From assembly GCA_024998595.1 (NCBI GenBank), contig JACOEK010000002.1, positions 372,001-436,000 on the forward strand: a stretch of 64,000 nucleotides of DNA, in the 5' to 3' direction. The position numbers and the translations under genes are program-made. This document shows, piece by piece, positions 8,448 through 17,108 of the stretch. The notes beneath the pieces are model-generated. The model saw nothing but the letters and a program-made list of their open reading frames with translations, was not told the origin of the DNA and searched no databases. Every line of letters starts with the position of its first letter. Position 1 is the first letter of the stretch. This DNA comes from Nitrospira sp. (GTDB lineage: Bacteria; Nitrospirota; Nitrospiria; Nitrospirales; Nitrospiraceae).

Positions 8448-8735
8448 TTACTTCTTTCCGAGGATCGAATCTTTGGCCATTTTCGCGACCCGGAACTTCA
8501 CCACGCGCTTAGCGGGAATCTTGATCGGCTCACCGGTCTGCGGATTCCGGCCCATGCGCGCCTTCCGGTTGGCCAGCACCAGCTTCCCGATGCCGGGAAC
8601 CACGAAAGCATTCTTCGCTTCCCGATAGGCAAGGGCGGCGAAATCGTCCAGGAATTGGACAGCCGTCTTCTTCGTAATTCCCGCCTTTCCAGCAAGATGG
8701 TCAGCAATCTGCGATTTCGTCATCGACTTGGCCAT
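8448..8735 (-). CDS. HU-family DNA-binding protein
   Basis: 95 residues with the HU/IHF signature: N-terminal helices (MTKSQIADHLAGKAGITKKTAVQFLDD cut at its edges), the hinge PGIGKLVLANRKARMGRNP and the DNA-contact arm QTGEPIKIPAKRVVKFRV. The start is supported by GGGAGG a few bases upstream. A dimeric nucleoid protein that bends DNA; it may also serve as the host factor for integration of the nearby island, but that is inference. Confidence 0.93.
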   Translation of the reverse strand: MAKSMTKSQIADHLAGKAGITKKTAVQFLDDFAALAYREAKNAFVVPGIGKLVLANRKARMGRNPQTGEPIKIPAKRVVKFRVAKMAKDSILGKK

Positions 8736-9032
8736 GCGTTCCTCCCTTTGAACAACGAATGAAAGTGAACTGACTTGTGCGGTCTGCGATCTATAAACTC
8801 GTACGTACAGAGGTGGAGCCGGAAATCTGCGCGTGGTCTGCAGAATCAGTCCGAAAACAGGGCGAGAGTGTATCCAAAGCCCCAGGGGCTGTCAAGAGCC
8901 GACAAATGGAAACATGCGCGCCCAGACTGGCGAGACGCGCGTTTGACGCCCTTGCGCGCCAACTGGATCCCAGAGTAGAGTACACGGACGCGTCGTTACT
9001 CGGCGTCATATTTAGGAATAAGAGGCGTCTTC

Positions 9033-9590
9033 ATGGCCAAAGAACTCCCGATCCTTCCCTCGAATGCGCAGCCTGCTGAAGGCACCGCACCCGAAGCGGT
9101 AATCTACTCTCGGGTCTTTTGTAAGAATGATAATGCGCCTCCCCTTCGCCTACTGATGGAGTTTTTGAAGTCGCGAGGGCAATCCCCGATCCTTCCTCCC
9201 GACATGGACGACTCTTTGCTGGATGAATGGGCATGGGTCCAAGTGATACTTGGATATGCACGCGAACGCAAACCGATTCAGGTATTTTGCATCCGCGATC
9301 GCGGTACGTATCAGGACCTCTTCGAGCAAGAGCAAAAACAATTTCAGGAAGACCTGTCCTCCCATGACCATCTTGAAGCGAGCCTCGCGCAGGAACACGT
9401 CACGCGCGCGCGCTTCATACTGACCACACGCATGATTGAGGCCGATGTCACGGAGGAAGGCTACGATTTCAACGGATGGATCTTGGAGTTTTTTCAGGAG
9501 CACTGTAACGGGATCGTGCAGATCGATCGGCAAGGATTTTTTTCTCCGAAGGGAGAACTCATCGTCGATCTCTCCTTGCCTGAAGAGTAG
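9033..9590 (+). CDS. Conserved hypothetical protein
   Basis: 185 residues, soluble, acidic, no signal peptide. Notable stretches are VFCKNDNAPPLRLLMEFL, CIRDRGTYQDLFEQEQKQF and a C-terminal half with YDFNGWILEFFQEHCNG. No family recognised. AAGAGG lies upstream of the ATG. It is followed after four bases by the YkgJ-type gene, so the two are probably one operon. Confidence 0.7.
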   Translation: MAKELPILPSNAQPAEGTAPEAVIYSRVFCKNDNAPPLRLLMEFLKSRGQSPILPPDMDDSLLDEWAWVQVILGYARERKPIQVFCIRDRGTYQDLFEQEQKQFQEDLSSHDHLEASLAQEHVTRARFILTTRMIEADVTEEGYDFNGWILEFFQEHCNGIVQIDRQGFFSPKGELIVDLSLPEE

Positions 9591-9594
9591 CGTC

Positions 9595-10203
9595 ATGGGG
9601 ATCGACGCACCCGCCTCGCTCCCACTTCCCTTATATCAACAAGCCTCACACTGGTTCCGACGCGCCCAGGCCTCGTTGCTGGGCGCCATTCCTTGTCGGC
9701 AAGGCTGCTGTGCCTGCTGCATCGGCATCTTTCCCATCACTCGGCTCGATGCCCTGGAATTGCACCGGGGCCTCAACCTACTACCATCCGCCCACAAAAC
9801 TGCCATCGTGACGCGCGCGCGAGCGCAGGTCGCCTCACTCGAAGCAGCGTACCCTGCCCTTAAGTCCAAACCTGGCCTGGATGAATGGGCAGACAGCAGC
9901 ATTGATGACATAGTTGAACGCTTTGCGGATCTTCCCTGCCCCGCCCTAGCCGCCGACGGAAGTTGCGGCATTTATGCGTTCAGACCAATCACCTGCCGCA
10001 CAATGGGCATTCCTGTCGAACATGATGGCATGGTCCATGGCGCCTGCAGAGTCCAGACCGCTGTCCCCATTATCCGGCCCTCGACAAGTGTACTGGGAGA
10101 TTCTTCCCGATTGGTCGAAGACGAAGCGGTTGCTTTGTCGATCCTGCGACACGCCCAGCCAGAGGCAGGTGACGAACTGCTCCTCCCATACGGATTCGTC
10201 TAG
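9595..10203 (+). CDS. YkgJ-family cysteine-cluster protein
   Basis: 202 residues from the ATG at 9595, four bases after the previous stop. The N-terminal CRQGCCACC and the later CPALAADGSCGIY...PITCR form the Zn/Fe cysteine cluster typical of the YkgJ (UPF0153) family, whose function is poorly known. The next feature is the tRNA-Arg that hosts the island, so this is the last host gene before the integration site. A second family member lies at 38798-39595. Confidence 0.85.
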   Translation: MGIDAPASLPLPLYQQASHWFRRAQASLLGAIPCRQGCCACCIGIFPITRLDALELHRGLNLLPSAHKTAIVTRARAQVASLEAAYPALKSKPGLDEWADSSIDDIVERFADLPCPALAADGSCGIYAFRPITCRTMGIPVEHDGMVHGACRVQTAVPIIRPSTSVLGDSSRLVEDEAVALSILRHAQPEAGDELLLPYGFV

Positions 10204-10270
10204 ATCGCGCATCAACTCCCTAGACAGAAACAGAAACGCTATGTTAATGTGCCTGGTCTGATCGACGGGA

Positions 10271-10347
10271 GCGCCTGTAGCTCAGCTGGATAGAGCATCA
10301 GCCTCCGGAGCTGAGGGCCACAGGTTCAAATCCTGTCAGGCGCACCA
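10271..10347 (+). tRNA. tRNA-Arg(CCG)
   Basis: A 77-nt cloverleaf: acceptor GCGCCTG pairs with CAGGCGC, anticodon stem TCAGC/GCTGA with loop CTCCGGA gives anticodon CCG, T-arm ACAGG TTCAAAT CCTGT, and the 3' CCA is encoded. Its 3' half is the attachment core of the island; integration has kept the gene intact on this side. Confidence 0.97.
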
Positions 10348-11503
10348 AAAAATCAAGCGGTTGTGCGAAGCTCGTTAGCGCCGTCGGTTGGTCACTCCCA
10401 GTTTTACTCCCGGTTCCAGTTTTTTCCTTCTCCCCGCTCAACGCAAACAAGCTTCCCCGATTCGCGGCGTCTCGCAGAAACCCTGGCGTCAGGTGCGCGT
10501 ATCGTTGCGTCGTCGCAATATCCCGATGGCCTAAGATTTCCTTGATGCGGTAGAGATCCACCCCGGCAAGGGCACGGCGTGAGGCGGCCGTATGCCTCAA
10601 CGTGTGCCAAGTAACGCTCTCCATCCCTGCCCGTCGCACGGCTGGATCAAAGGCACGGCGGACGAACGCCCGGCTATCCATTGGCTTGAGGATATTCTTG
10701 ACGCCAGGGAACACCCACGGGGAGCGCATGATGGAATCCCACGAGCTCAAAAGCTTGTGCGCCCCTTCGCTCAATGGGACATAGCGACTCTTTCCACCCT
10801 TCGGCATGGGCAACGCGAGCACCCTGTTTTCCAAATCCACCTGTTCCCATCGCAGTCGAAATTGTTCAGATCGTCGCAACCCGGTTTCGATCGCAAAGGC
10901 GACCATTTCCCAATCTCGCGGCTTCATTAAGTCGCGCAGCCGAGTAATCTCTTCGTCACATAAGAATCGAGTCTTCACCGCTTCGGGGAAGAATGTCACA
11001 CCCGCCATGGGATTCCGGTCTAGCTTCCCATCTTTCACGGCCAACATGAGGACATGGCGTAGGAATGAAAAGTACCGATTGATCGTCGGTGGCGCCTTGA
11101 GCCGCGTTCCCGCCGGCTTCTTCATGTCGAATCGCGCCTTCAGTTGTGCCTGAATCCTTCGCAAATCTTCCGTGGTGATATCACGAAGAGCTCGCTTGCC
11201 CAGAAGCAACGACCAGAACCGACCATACCGTTTTTCATTCACTACGCTTCGGTTGCTCGCCCCTTCCAAATGCCGCGTGATCCACGCGCGGAGAGTGATT
11301 TCCTTCGGCTTTTTGTATTTCTCTGGGAAGTACGTTCCCTCGCGGGCCTCAGCCTTCAACCTGCCATAGAGCGCTTTCGCTTGGCTTTTATTCGTCGCCC
11401 GGAACCATTTCTCCCGCCCTTGGATGGTCAAACGTGTCCACCAGATTCCAGAGCCCGCGGGCTTTTCAACAATGCCTCTATCCTTTCCGTTTTTCCGTGC
11501 CAT
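10298..11503 (-). CDS. int: Tyrosine recombinase/phage integrase
   Basis: 401 residues from the ATG at 11503, preceded by AAGGAGG; longer readings would run into the CGNR gene and add unrelated residues. The N-terminal AP2-like arm-binding part (SGIWWTRLTIQGREKWFRA) is followed by a SAM-like core-binding domain and the catalytic domain with R210 (ETGLRRSEQFRLRW), H300-x-x-R303, H326 and nucleophile Y335 (TTQRYAHLTP). The last 16 residues (LVRLTGFEPVALSSGG) are read antisense through the attL core and tRNA-Arg, and the stop lies beyond the core in host DNA. After excision the C-terminus would therefore change. Catalyses integration at tRNA-Arg. Confidence 0.95.
   Translation of the reverse strand: MARKNGKDRGIVEKPAGSGIWWTRLTIQGREKWFRATNKSQAKALYGRLKAEAREGTYFPEKYKKPKEITLRAWITRHLEGASNRSVVNEKRYGRFWSLLLGKRALRDITTEDLRRIQAQLKARFDMKKPAGTRLKAPPTINRYFSFLRHVLMLAVKDGKLDRNPMAGVTFFPEAVKTRFLCDEEITRLRDLMKPRDWEMVAFAIETGLRRSEQFRLRWEQVDLENRVLALPMPKGGKSRYVPLSEGAHKLLSSWDSIMRSPWVFPGVKNILKPMDSRAFVRRAFDPAVRRAGMESVTWHTLRHTAASRRALAGVDLYRIKEILGHRDIATTQRYAHLTPGFLRDAANRGSLFALSGEKEKTGTGSKTGSDQPTALTSFAQPLDFLVRLTGFEPVALSSGG
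10303..10348. repeat. attL core: 46-bp direct repeat in tRNA-Arg
   Basis: The 46 bases from the anticodon loop to one base past the CCA recur exactly at 26437-26482. Flanks differ on both sides (GC before and AAAA after here; GT before and TCGC after there). This is the pattern left by tyrosine-integrase recombination into the 3' end of a tRNA. Confidence 0.95.
10394..10415 (+). repeat. Integrase arm-type site candidates, attL side
   Basis: Two direct copies 12 bp apart, ACTCCCAGTT (10394) and ACTCCCGGTT (10406), about 45 bp inside the attL core. The same word occurs four times near attR at 26271-26315 in the same direction. Paired clusters flanking both core sites are what arm-binding sites of lambda-type integrases look like. 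Confidence 0.55.
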
Positions 11504-12146
11504 GTGAGGGCCCTCCTTGTTTTTGACCTTTACGTTTTGATTCCCTCCGTCTGCCTCTATTCCAATACGCGCCGGAGCATTTTGGTGAGCAGCGTTTTTT
11601 CCTCCGATTAGAAGTATCGTCAACGAACCACGTTTGACACGCAGGACATCGCCGAAAGCGTTCCCACCCCTCATCATGAAAATAGGCTTCCCAAAAAACA
11701 TCGAGCGCTTGTGCGCGCGGTGACGGATGGCATGCCGTCGTAAAAGGCACGGGAACCTTCTTCTCATCCCCGTCTTCGTCTGATGCTTTCGCATCCTCAA
11801 AATCGGTTCGCTCTGGCGGAAGCTCCTTCTTGTCGTCCCCACCGTGTGCTGTCCTCATGCGGACCTGCTGTTTCACAGGATGGGCCGCTGCTTCTCTGTT
11901 AAAACGCGCCGCCCGAGTGGCTAACGTGGGTAGAGTAAGGATCTCCTCAAGCAGCCCCCAACCATCAGCCAGAGCCGAGTAGTACCGGCGATCGCTCTCA
12001 GTCTTTGCATCAACCACTTGTTGTCGGTACTTCGGAACGTCGTTCAATCGTTCGGCCAGATTGGTCAATTTATAAAATCGCCGGTATCGACGCTGCACAC
12101 GACGCTGTTCTTTTTTATGTCCGTTTGATTTCGCCCGAACCGGCAT
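11478..12146 (-). CDS. CGNR zinc-finger protein
   Basis: About 222 residues. The C-terminal zinc finger RRCPACQTWFVDDTSNRRKKRCSPKC (cysteines at its two ends) is of the CGNR/ABATE type found in predicted stress-related transcription factors; a lysine/arginine-rich tail follows. The N-terminal half is helical and basic. ATG at 12146 chosen (AAAGGGG upstream); an ATG at 12200 is possible, but a TTGACT and GATAAT pair overlapping it suggests a promoter there. It overlaps the integrase start by 26 bases, so it probably controls and is co-expressed with int. Confidence 0.7.
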   Translation of the reverse strand: MPVRAKSNGHKKEQRRVQRRYRRFYKLTNLAERLNDVPKYRQQVVDAKTESDRRYYSALADGWGLLEEILTLPTLATRAARFNREAAAHPVKQQVRMRTAHGGDDKKELPPERTDFEDAKASDEDGDEKKVPVPFTTACHPSPRAQALDVFWEAYFHDEGWERFRRCPACQTWFVDDTSNRRKKRCSPKCSGAYWNRGRRRESKRKGQKQGGPSHGTEKRKG

Positions 12147-12266
12147 GGATAAACCCCTTTCGCGCTCATGCTCACAATCAGTTGCTTTGATTATGTGCAT
12201 TATCTTCTCTAGTATTAGCCCTAAAGTCAACGATTTAAATCTCTTAGCTCTGAATAAGGAGGTTCT
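12147..12266. promoter_or_regulatory. Divergent control region of the island
   Basis: The stretch between the leftward CGNR/int genes and the rightward excisionase/primase genes. On the minus strand TTGACT is followed, 20 bases on, by GATAAT, a plausible though long-spaced sigma-70 promoter. On the plus strand an AT-rich TTAAAT lies before the AAGGAGG of the excisionase gene. This is where a lysogeny/excision switch would act. Confidence 0.4.
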
Positions 12267-12473
12267 ATGCAACAGGAGATTAAAGAGAACGACCGACTGT
12301 TAACGGTTTTCGAGGCGGAAGCATTGACCGGCCGTAAGGCCTCAACGTGGCGCCGGGATATTCTGGAAAAGCGAATCCCGGTCGTTCGATTGGGCCGGCG
12401 ACAAGTGCGAATCCAACTTTCGGTGATTCAAAAGATGATCCGCGAAGGATTTTCGCCCGCGGTATCGCAATAG
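12267..12473 (+). CDS. AlpA/excisionase-like small HTH protein
   Basis: 68 residues with AAGGAGG ideally placed. The sequence LTVFEAEALTGRKASTWRRDILEKRIPVVRLGRRQVRI has the layout of MerR-like excisionase/AlpA domains: a helix-turn-helix followed by a basic wing. Such proteins bind att or promoter DNA and direct excision or activate satellite genes. It is the first gene of the rightward island transcript. Confidence 0.75.
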   Translation: MQQEIKENDRLLTVFEAEALTGRKASTWRRDILEKRIPVVRLGRRQVRIQLSVIQKMIREGFSPAVSQ

Positions 12474-12548
12474 ATAGGTGAGCAGGCTGCACAGGCTGCT
12501 AATGGCGAAACCACAAGGCGAAGCATTAAGCAAAGCGCGGAGGGTTCG

Positions 12549-14759
12549 ATGCCAGGTGAAGTGGTGGTTACTACTGACGAAAAAGCTCAAGAGCTCGCGC
12601 GTCAGGGATTCTACGTCTTTCCGTCGGCGCACAAAAAGAAGCACATCAACGGATGGCCCACTGAAGCCACCCGCGATCCCGAAAAGATTAAGAAATGGTT
12701 CGGCCCCGGAGGCACCCACGAATCGTGGAAGATATCAATTTTCACCGGCAAATTTGGGGACGATGAAGCCCTGGTGGTCGTCGACATTGATCCGCGAAAT
12801 GGCGGTGATGAGACCATCCGAGCCATAGAGGCACAGCATCCCGATGCCTTCCCTCCAACCCGTGAGCACCGCACGCCAAATGGTGGCTTACATAAGCTGT
12901 ATCGCACAAAAGGACCGGGCTTGAGATCTGTGGCCCATGCCTACGGTCAAGGCGTGGATGCTAAAAGCGCCGGCGGACTCGTGCACTTTGGGGATGGGTA
13001 TGAACTTATCCACGATCCACCCGTTGCAGAGGTGTCCCAATATCTCCTCGCTCAAAGTGAGTCGGTCGGCAGTACGAGCCGGCCTCACCCACGAGCGCAA
13101 GCGCTGCCTTCTGTAATTATTAATCAGGAGCACGCGGAGGCGCGTGCTATTTGGTACTTAGAACACGACGCCCCCATCGCCATCCAGGGGAAGGGCGGGG
13201 ATCAGATGACGTTTGCCGTTGCGGCGCGAATAAAAGACTTTGGTGTGCCAGAACAGGCCGCGACGATGCTCATGTGGGAGCACTGGAATGAGCGATGCTC
13301 CCCGTCATGGGCGCCGGACGAGTTGGAAACGAAAGTAAGAAACGCCTATCGATACAGTCAGAACCCGCCCGGCGCCGATGCCCCCGAAGTCGTATTCCCT
13401 CCTCTCAATCCACCTGCGCCGGGAGAAACGAAAGAACTCCATCCCTACGACAAGCTCAATAAGGATCACGCCTTCGTCATCGCCGGAGGTGGATCTCACA
13501 TTCTATGGGAGACAACGAATGCCGACGGACAAGAGGCCGTCGAACACCTGGACCTCGCTACTTTTAAGAACAAACTCGCAAACCAAAAAATGATGGTGGG
13601 CAATAAGACTACTTCCGTCGCAAGCCAATGGCTCGAATGGAAGGGGCGCCGATCGTATGACGGTATCATCTTCTCGCCGGGACAACCGCCAGCAGTCTCC
13701 ACGAATATCAACGGGCGCCTTAAAAAGTATTTCAACCTCTGGCGCGGCTTCGCATACGAACCCGCTCCTTCCGGCTCTTCGCATCCCTCCCTCGGTCTGT
13801 TCCTCGAACATCTCAACTTGAATGTGTGCGGAGGCTCTGAGGCGCTTTATCGGTGGCTACTCGGATTCTTCGCCCATCTCGTTCAATGCCCGGAACAAAA
13901 ACCGGAAGTGGCGATTGTGCTTCGGGGCGGAAAAGGTGTCGGCAAAACGATGGTTGCGGAAACGATCGGCGATTTGCTCGGACGCCATTTTCTCCTCACC
14001 AGTGATCGCCGCTACCTCACGGGAAATTTCAACGGACACCTTGAGAACTGCCTCATGCTCGCCTTGGATGAAGCGTTCTGGTCCGGAGATAAACAGGCAG
14101 AAGGGACGCTCAAGAATCTGATTACAGGACGAGAACACGTCATCGAACACAAAGGCAAAGAGCCGTATGTCGTCGCCAACAAAACCCGCATCATTATTTG
14201 CAGCAATGAGAATTGGGTGGTGCCTGTTTCCCACGATGAGCGCCGTTTTGCCTTCTTCGATGTGGGCGACGGACGCAAACAGGACCGTGTGTTTTTCGGG
14301 CAGATTCGCGATGGTCTGCGAAATGGTGGCTACCCTGTGCTCCTTCGCTACCTGAAGGATTATGTCTTCAGTGCCGCCGAGGTGAACACAGCGCCGGTCA
14401 CGGAGGGATTATTAGATCAAAAACTATTGAGCGACGATCCTCTGATGCAGTGGTGGTATCAGTGCCTCGTCGAAGGAAGAATCATCAAAGGCGGATGTGA
14501 AGGATGGCCGGAATGGATGGAGAGTGGGCAGTTCCAGGACGCGATGAAACGATCGGCAAAGGACCGAAACATTCAGGCGCGAAGTCCCGATCCCCGCACT
14601 TTTGGAAAACGGATGAAGCCGCTAGGTGTGGCAAATAAGCGACAGCGCGACGAGGACCGAAAGGGTCAGTTCATTCACGCCTACAGTATTCCGCCGCTCC
14701 TGGAAGCTCGAAAGCATTGGGACGCTTCTGTGGGTCAGTCGACGAAATGGGACGAATGA
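12549..14759 (+). CDS. Primase-polymerase/superfamily-3-type helicase
   Basis: 736 residues. The N-terminus is an AEP-type bifunctional primase-polymerase domain: catalytic DID at 79-81 and NGGLH with His at about 115. After a helical linker (GGDQMTFAVAARIKDFG) comes a P-loop helicase of the D5/DUF5906 kind: Walker A GGKGVGKT at about 460-467, Walker B-like LMLALDEAFW, and the sensor segment TRIIICSNENW. Such proteins melt the origin and prime replication of satellites, plasmids and phages. The iteron-rich, AT-rich region directly downstream is the likely target. The start ATG gives MPGEVVVTTDE. Confidence 0.9.
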   Translation: MPGEVVVTTDEKAQELARQGFYVFPSAHKKKHINGWPTEATRDPEKIKKWFGPGGTHESWKISIFTGKFGDDEALVVVDIDPRNGGDETIRAIEAQHPDAFPPTREHRTPNGGLHKLYRTKGPGLRSVAHAYGQGVDAKSAGGLVHFGDGYELIHDPPVAEVSQYLLAQSESVGSTSRPHPRAQALPSVIINQEHAEARAIWYLEHDAPIAIQGKGGDQMTFAVAARIKDFGVPEQAATMLMWEHWNERCSPSWAPDELETKVRNAYRYSQNPPGADAPEVVFPPLNPPAPGETKELHPYDKLNKDHAFVIAGGGSHILWETTNADGQEAVEHLDLATFKNKLANQKMMVGNKTTSVASQWLEWKGRRSYDGIIFSPGQPPAVSTNINGRLKKYFNLWRGFAYEPAPSGSSHPSLGLFLEHLNLNVCGGSEALYRWLLGFFAHLVQCPEQKPEVAIVLRGGKGVGKTMVAETIGDLLGRHFLLTSDRRYLTGNFNGHLENCLMLALDEAFWSGDKQAEGTLKNLITGREHVIEHKGKEPYVVANKTRIIICSNENWVVPVSHDERRFAFFDVGDGRKQDRVFFGQIRDGLRNGGYPVLLRYLKDYVFSAAEVNTAPVTEGLLDQKLLSDDPLMQWWYQCLVEGRIIKGGCEGWPEWMESGQFQDAMKRSAKDRNIQARSPDPRTFGKRMKPLGVANKRQRDEDRKGQFIHAYSIPPLLEARKHWDASVGQSTKWDE

Positions 14760-14783
14760 TGCGTCAAAGGCCCGAAAGGCTAC

Positions 14784-15086
14784 GATTGTGCCGGTTGTTC
14801 CGGTCGCCCCTTACACAATCGGAACAGCTAAACGCCGCTCTGGGAGCTGGTGTGCCGATTGTGCCGGACATTCCGATCATTTTTGCCCCGGTTGGCATGG
14901 GGGAGAGTATAGCGAGGAGCACGCCGCTACTCGGCCACGGGGGAGAGTTAAGAAAGATATGAATTCTATAACTCTTAAAAATAACCGGCACAACCGGCAC
15001 AATCGGAACAACCCAATGGACATGCGGGGTTTGGCTGTTCCGATTAAAAACTCCACATCGGAACAAAAGGGGCCTAATCGGAACAG
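14784..15086. other. Iteron cluster flanking AT-rich DNA: candidate replication origin
   Basis: Eleven exact copies of the heptamer CGG(A/C)ACA in either direction: reverse at 14787, 14796, 14851, 14860 and 15036; forward at 14820, 14986, 14995, 15004, 15059 and 15079. Several are spaced exactly 9 bp apart, and 14984-15010 is a threefold tandem of 9-mers. The left and right groups surround an AT-rich stretch at about 14947-14984. Position directly behind the primase-helicase gene and this architecture match satellite and plasmid origins. No convincing gene runs through it. Confidence 0.65.
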
Positions 15087-15599
15087 CGATGGCAGACGTG
15101 TCATTTTTACAACGTCCTGTTTACGGGTAAAGGCGGCGGCCCCTCGTGCGACTCCGAAATCCCCCGGCTGGATGATTGCCCTCTCTCCCGTAGCCCCGGA
15201 AGGCCGCTGGACCCCTCAAGACGATCCAATTCAGCGGAGTCTAGCGTCAAACATGGGAGCGAAACCGGGAGTGGAAAAGGGGCGTCCAATGGAACCCGTT
15301 GATAGCCGGCCATTCTCTGACTGCAGCCCTCAGTCTAGGTGTCTGGTTCCTGTGGCTGAGAGAAGGAATGCCAGGAATCAGATGCCCTATCGATCTGAAC
15401 GGCCAATGAATCAACGATTCCTTTTGATACCGGGGATGGCATGCCGGGTGGGGGGCCCTTTTCGACTGTCTGTGTCCACGATCGGTACCTGTGCACGATG
15501 TCTGTTTAATTTTTGAAACAAGACGCCATAAATTTTTTGAAAAATAGACATTTTCCGTAACTCGCCACCCCAGAACCTCAACAGAAAGGAGGACAGACG
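15087..15599. other. Non-coding stretch behind the origin candidate
   Basis: No convincing gene. At 15255-15272, on the minus strand, lie two adjacent words ACTCCCGG and GCTCCC matching the arm-type repeats near attL and attR. The last bases hold AAAGGAGG, the ribosome site of the gene at 15600. Confidence 0.4.
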
Positions 15600-15821
15600 A
15601 TGAACCAAGACCCGGCACTAGCCAGAATCGAGGAGAGTAACAGGCTGGCCGAAGAGCGCGCCCTCGCGGGGCTTAAGGCCGCTGGGGATGCATTACTCGC
15701 CAAGCCACGCAGCCCCACGGCAAAACGGAATTATCGCAATGCCCAAGCGAAACTGGCGGATGTGCGTGAATTCAGCCAAACGCTACTCGATCACTACCAC
15801 GCCAAACACGGCAAATTGTAA
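15600..15821 (+). CDS. Small helical island protein
   Basis: 73 residues, highly charged and almost certainly all-helical (NRLAEERALAGLKAAGDALL, then KRNYRNAQAKLADVREF). AAAGGAGG sits at the right distance before the ATG. No family recognised. It heads a tightly spaced run of four genes to 17554. Confidence 0.65.
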   Translation: MNQDPALARIEESNRLAEERALAGLKAAGDALLAKPRSPTAKRNYRNAQAKLADVREFSQTLLDHYHAKHGKL

Positions 15822-15834
15822 AGGAGATGGAACC

Positions 15835-16410
15835 ATGGCACTTCTGCAAACACTCAAAAACAAAATCACGCTCAGTGACGCCGACAAATTAGCCAAACTC
15901 GGGGCACAACTTGACGCCGCCGAAGCGGATCGAGATGCAGCCCACGCGGCACTCGGCGCGGCGCTCCTGGACGAGCGGCCCACCGCGGACGCGGTAGCGC
16001 GGATCGAGGCCGCGGACAAACGAATCGTGGAGTTAGGGGCCATGATCCAGACGGCGGAAACACGTATTCAGGTGGCCGCAGATCGAAAAAGGGAAGACGC
16101 GAGAGCGGCACAGCGCGAGGTTCTTCGGTCTGCCCTAGCGAAGGTCCAATCGGATGCCAAGGCCCTGGAGCGAGATTTCGAGACGTTGCAGCAGCATACG
16201 GCGGCGTTGAAAAGTTCAGTGAATGTGGCGCTTGCGGCGGCCTCGACGCTAGGAGCCGACAATTGCCACTCTATGCTGGCGAATGGGCGGGCCAAATTCA
16301 AATTTTATGCGATGCATCACGCGTCCGCACTGCCGGGATGCGCGGTGCCCTATGTCGAAAAGCTTGCGCCCTATGCTGAAAACTTTCCCAAACCAGCGGA
16401 GCTCAAGTAA
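15835..16410 (+). CDS. Coiled-coil island protein
   Basis: 191 residues starting MALLQTLKNKITLSDADKLAKLG, with AAGGAG before the ATG. Residues 15-125 are a long alanine/glutamate-rich coiled coil; the C-terminal part contains two cysteines (GADNCHSML and LPGCAVPYVEK). No recognised family. It lies in the module with the scaffold-like and terminase-like genes, so a packaging or virion-interference role is possible but unproven. Confidence 0.65.
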   Translation: MALLQTLKNKITLSDADKLAKLGAQLDAAEADRDAAHAALGAALLDERPTADAVARIEAADKRIVELGAMIQTAETRIQVAADRKREDARAAQREVLRSALAKVQSDAKALERDFETLQQHTAALKSSVNVALAAASTLGADNCHSMLANGRAKFKFYAMHHASALPGCAVPYVEKLAPYAENFPKPAELK

Positions 16411-16445
16411 CGATTACACGCACGAAGAGAAAGGAACTCCCCATC

Positions 16446-17108
16446 ATGGACGAACTTACATTGAAGACAAACCCAAATCCCAGCGCCCCTGATCCGGCCC
16501 CCAATGGACAAGAAGCCTCGAGCCTGGAGCACACGACGGTTGCTAACTGGCTACAGGAAGATTTCAACGCGGGCAAATTGACAGCCGACGAGTTCGCCAC
16601 GGCCTTAGAAGAATTAAACGGCAGCGATGACACGCAAGGCCCTGATACGCGCACGGAGTCACAGAAGGAGCATGACGCCAGCTTTCCGCCGGCCAAACCA
16701 GAACACTACACCTTCCCACCCGCTGCCCCTGGCGAACAGATTTCATCCGAGATACGCGCCGCCGAAATGACGACGCGTACCTGGTTATCAACGGCGCTCT
16801 TTAGCCGCGAGCATGGAAGCGCCTTGGCCGCTGAGGTTGATCGCACGGCCCGAAGAATCGAACACTTCACTCCCGCACAGCATGAACTCTTCGCACGGTC
16901 GGAAAGGCTCGTCCTAGAGAAGGTGTGGGGCGCGGAGACGCAAAAGAATCTGTCGATTGCCAAGGCCTTCGTTCGAGAAGTGGCCGAGAAACATCCGCAG
17001 ATTATTGATTTCCTCAATCAAACAGGTTTGGGGAATTCGTCAGGGGTGATCATCGGGCTTTATCACCAGGCCGAACGGCTAGCGGCCCGGAATGGCGACT
17101 CGCTATGA
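16446..17108 (+). CDS. Phage scaffold-like protein
   Basis: 220 residues: a low-complexity Pro/Asn N-terminus, a short helical segment, then PAKPEHYTFPPAAPGE and a helical C-terminal half with LEKVWGAETQKNLSIAKAF and FLNQTGLGNSSGVI. The PEHYTFP element, WGxxxxxNLxxAK and the tGLGN near the end recall capsid-assembly scaffolding proteins of tailed phages. No capsid or portal gene is present, so it might redirect a helper phage capsid; this is inference. It overlaps the terminase-like gene by four bases (ATGA). Confidence 0.55.
   Translation: MDELTLKTNPNPSAPDPAPNGQEASSLEHTTVANWLQEDFNAGKLTADEFATALEELNGSDDTQGPDTRTESQKEHDASFPPAKPEHYTFPPAAPGEQISSEIRAAEMTTRTWLSTALFSREHGSALAAEVDRTARRIEHFTPAQHELFARSERLVLEKVWGAETQKNLSIAKAFVREVAEKHPQIIDFLNQTGLGNSSGVIIGLYHQAERLAARNGDSL

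Noticed and set aside
11504-11842. Longer integrase N-terminus from 11842
   Set aside because: The added 113 residues overlap the CGNR gene and have no integrase features; AAGGAGG favours the ATG at 11503.
14984-15010. Tandem 9-mers as a coding amino-acid repeat
   Set aside because: The same heptamer recurs outside any common frame and in both directions, so it is a DNA-level signal.
14626-15516. 296-residue open frame behind the primase
   Set aside because: It overlaps the primase end and runs through the iterons, which give it runs like NRHNRHNR. No ribosome site or family; the iteron structure explains it better.
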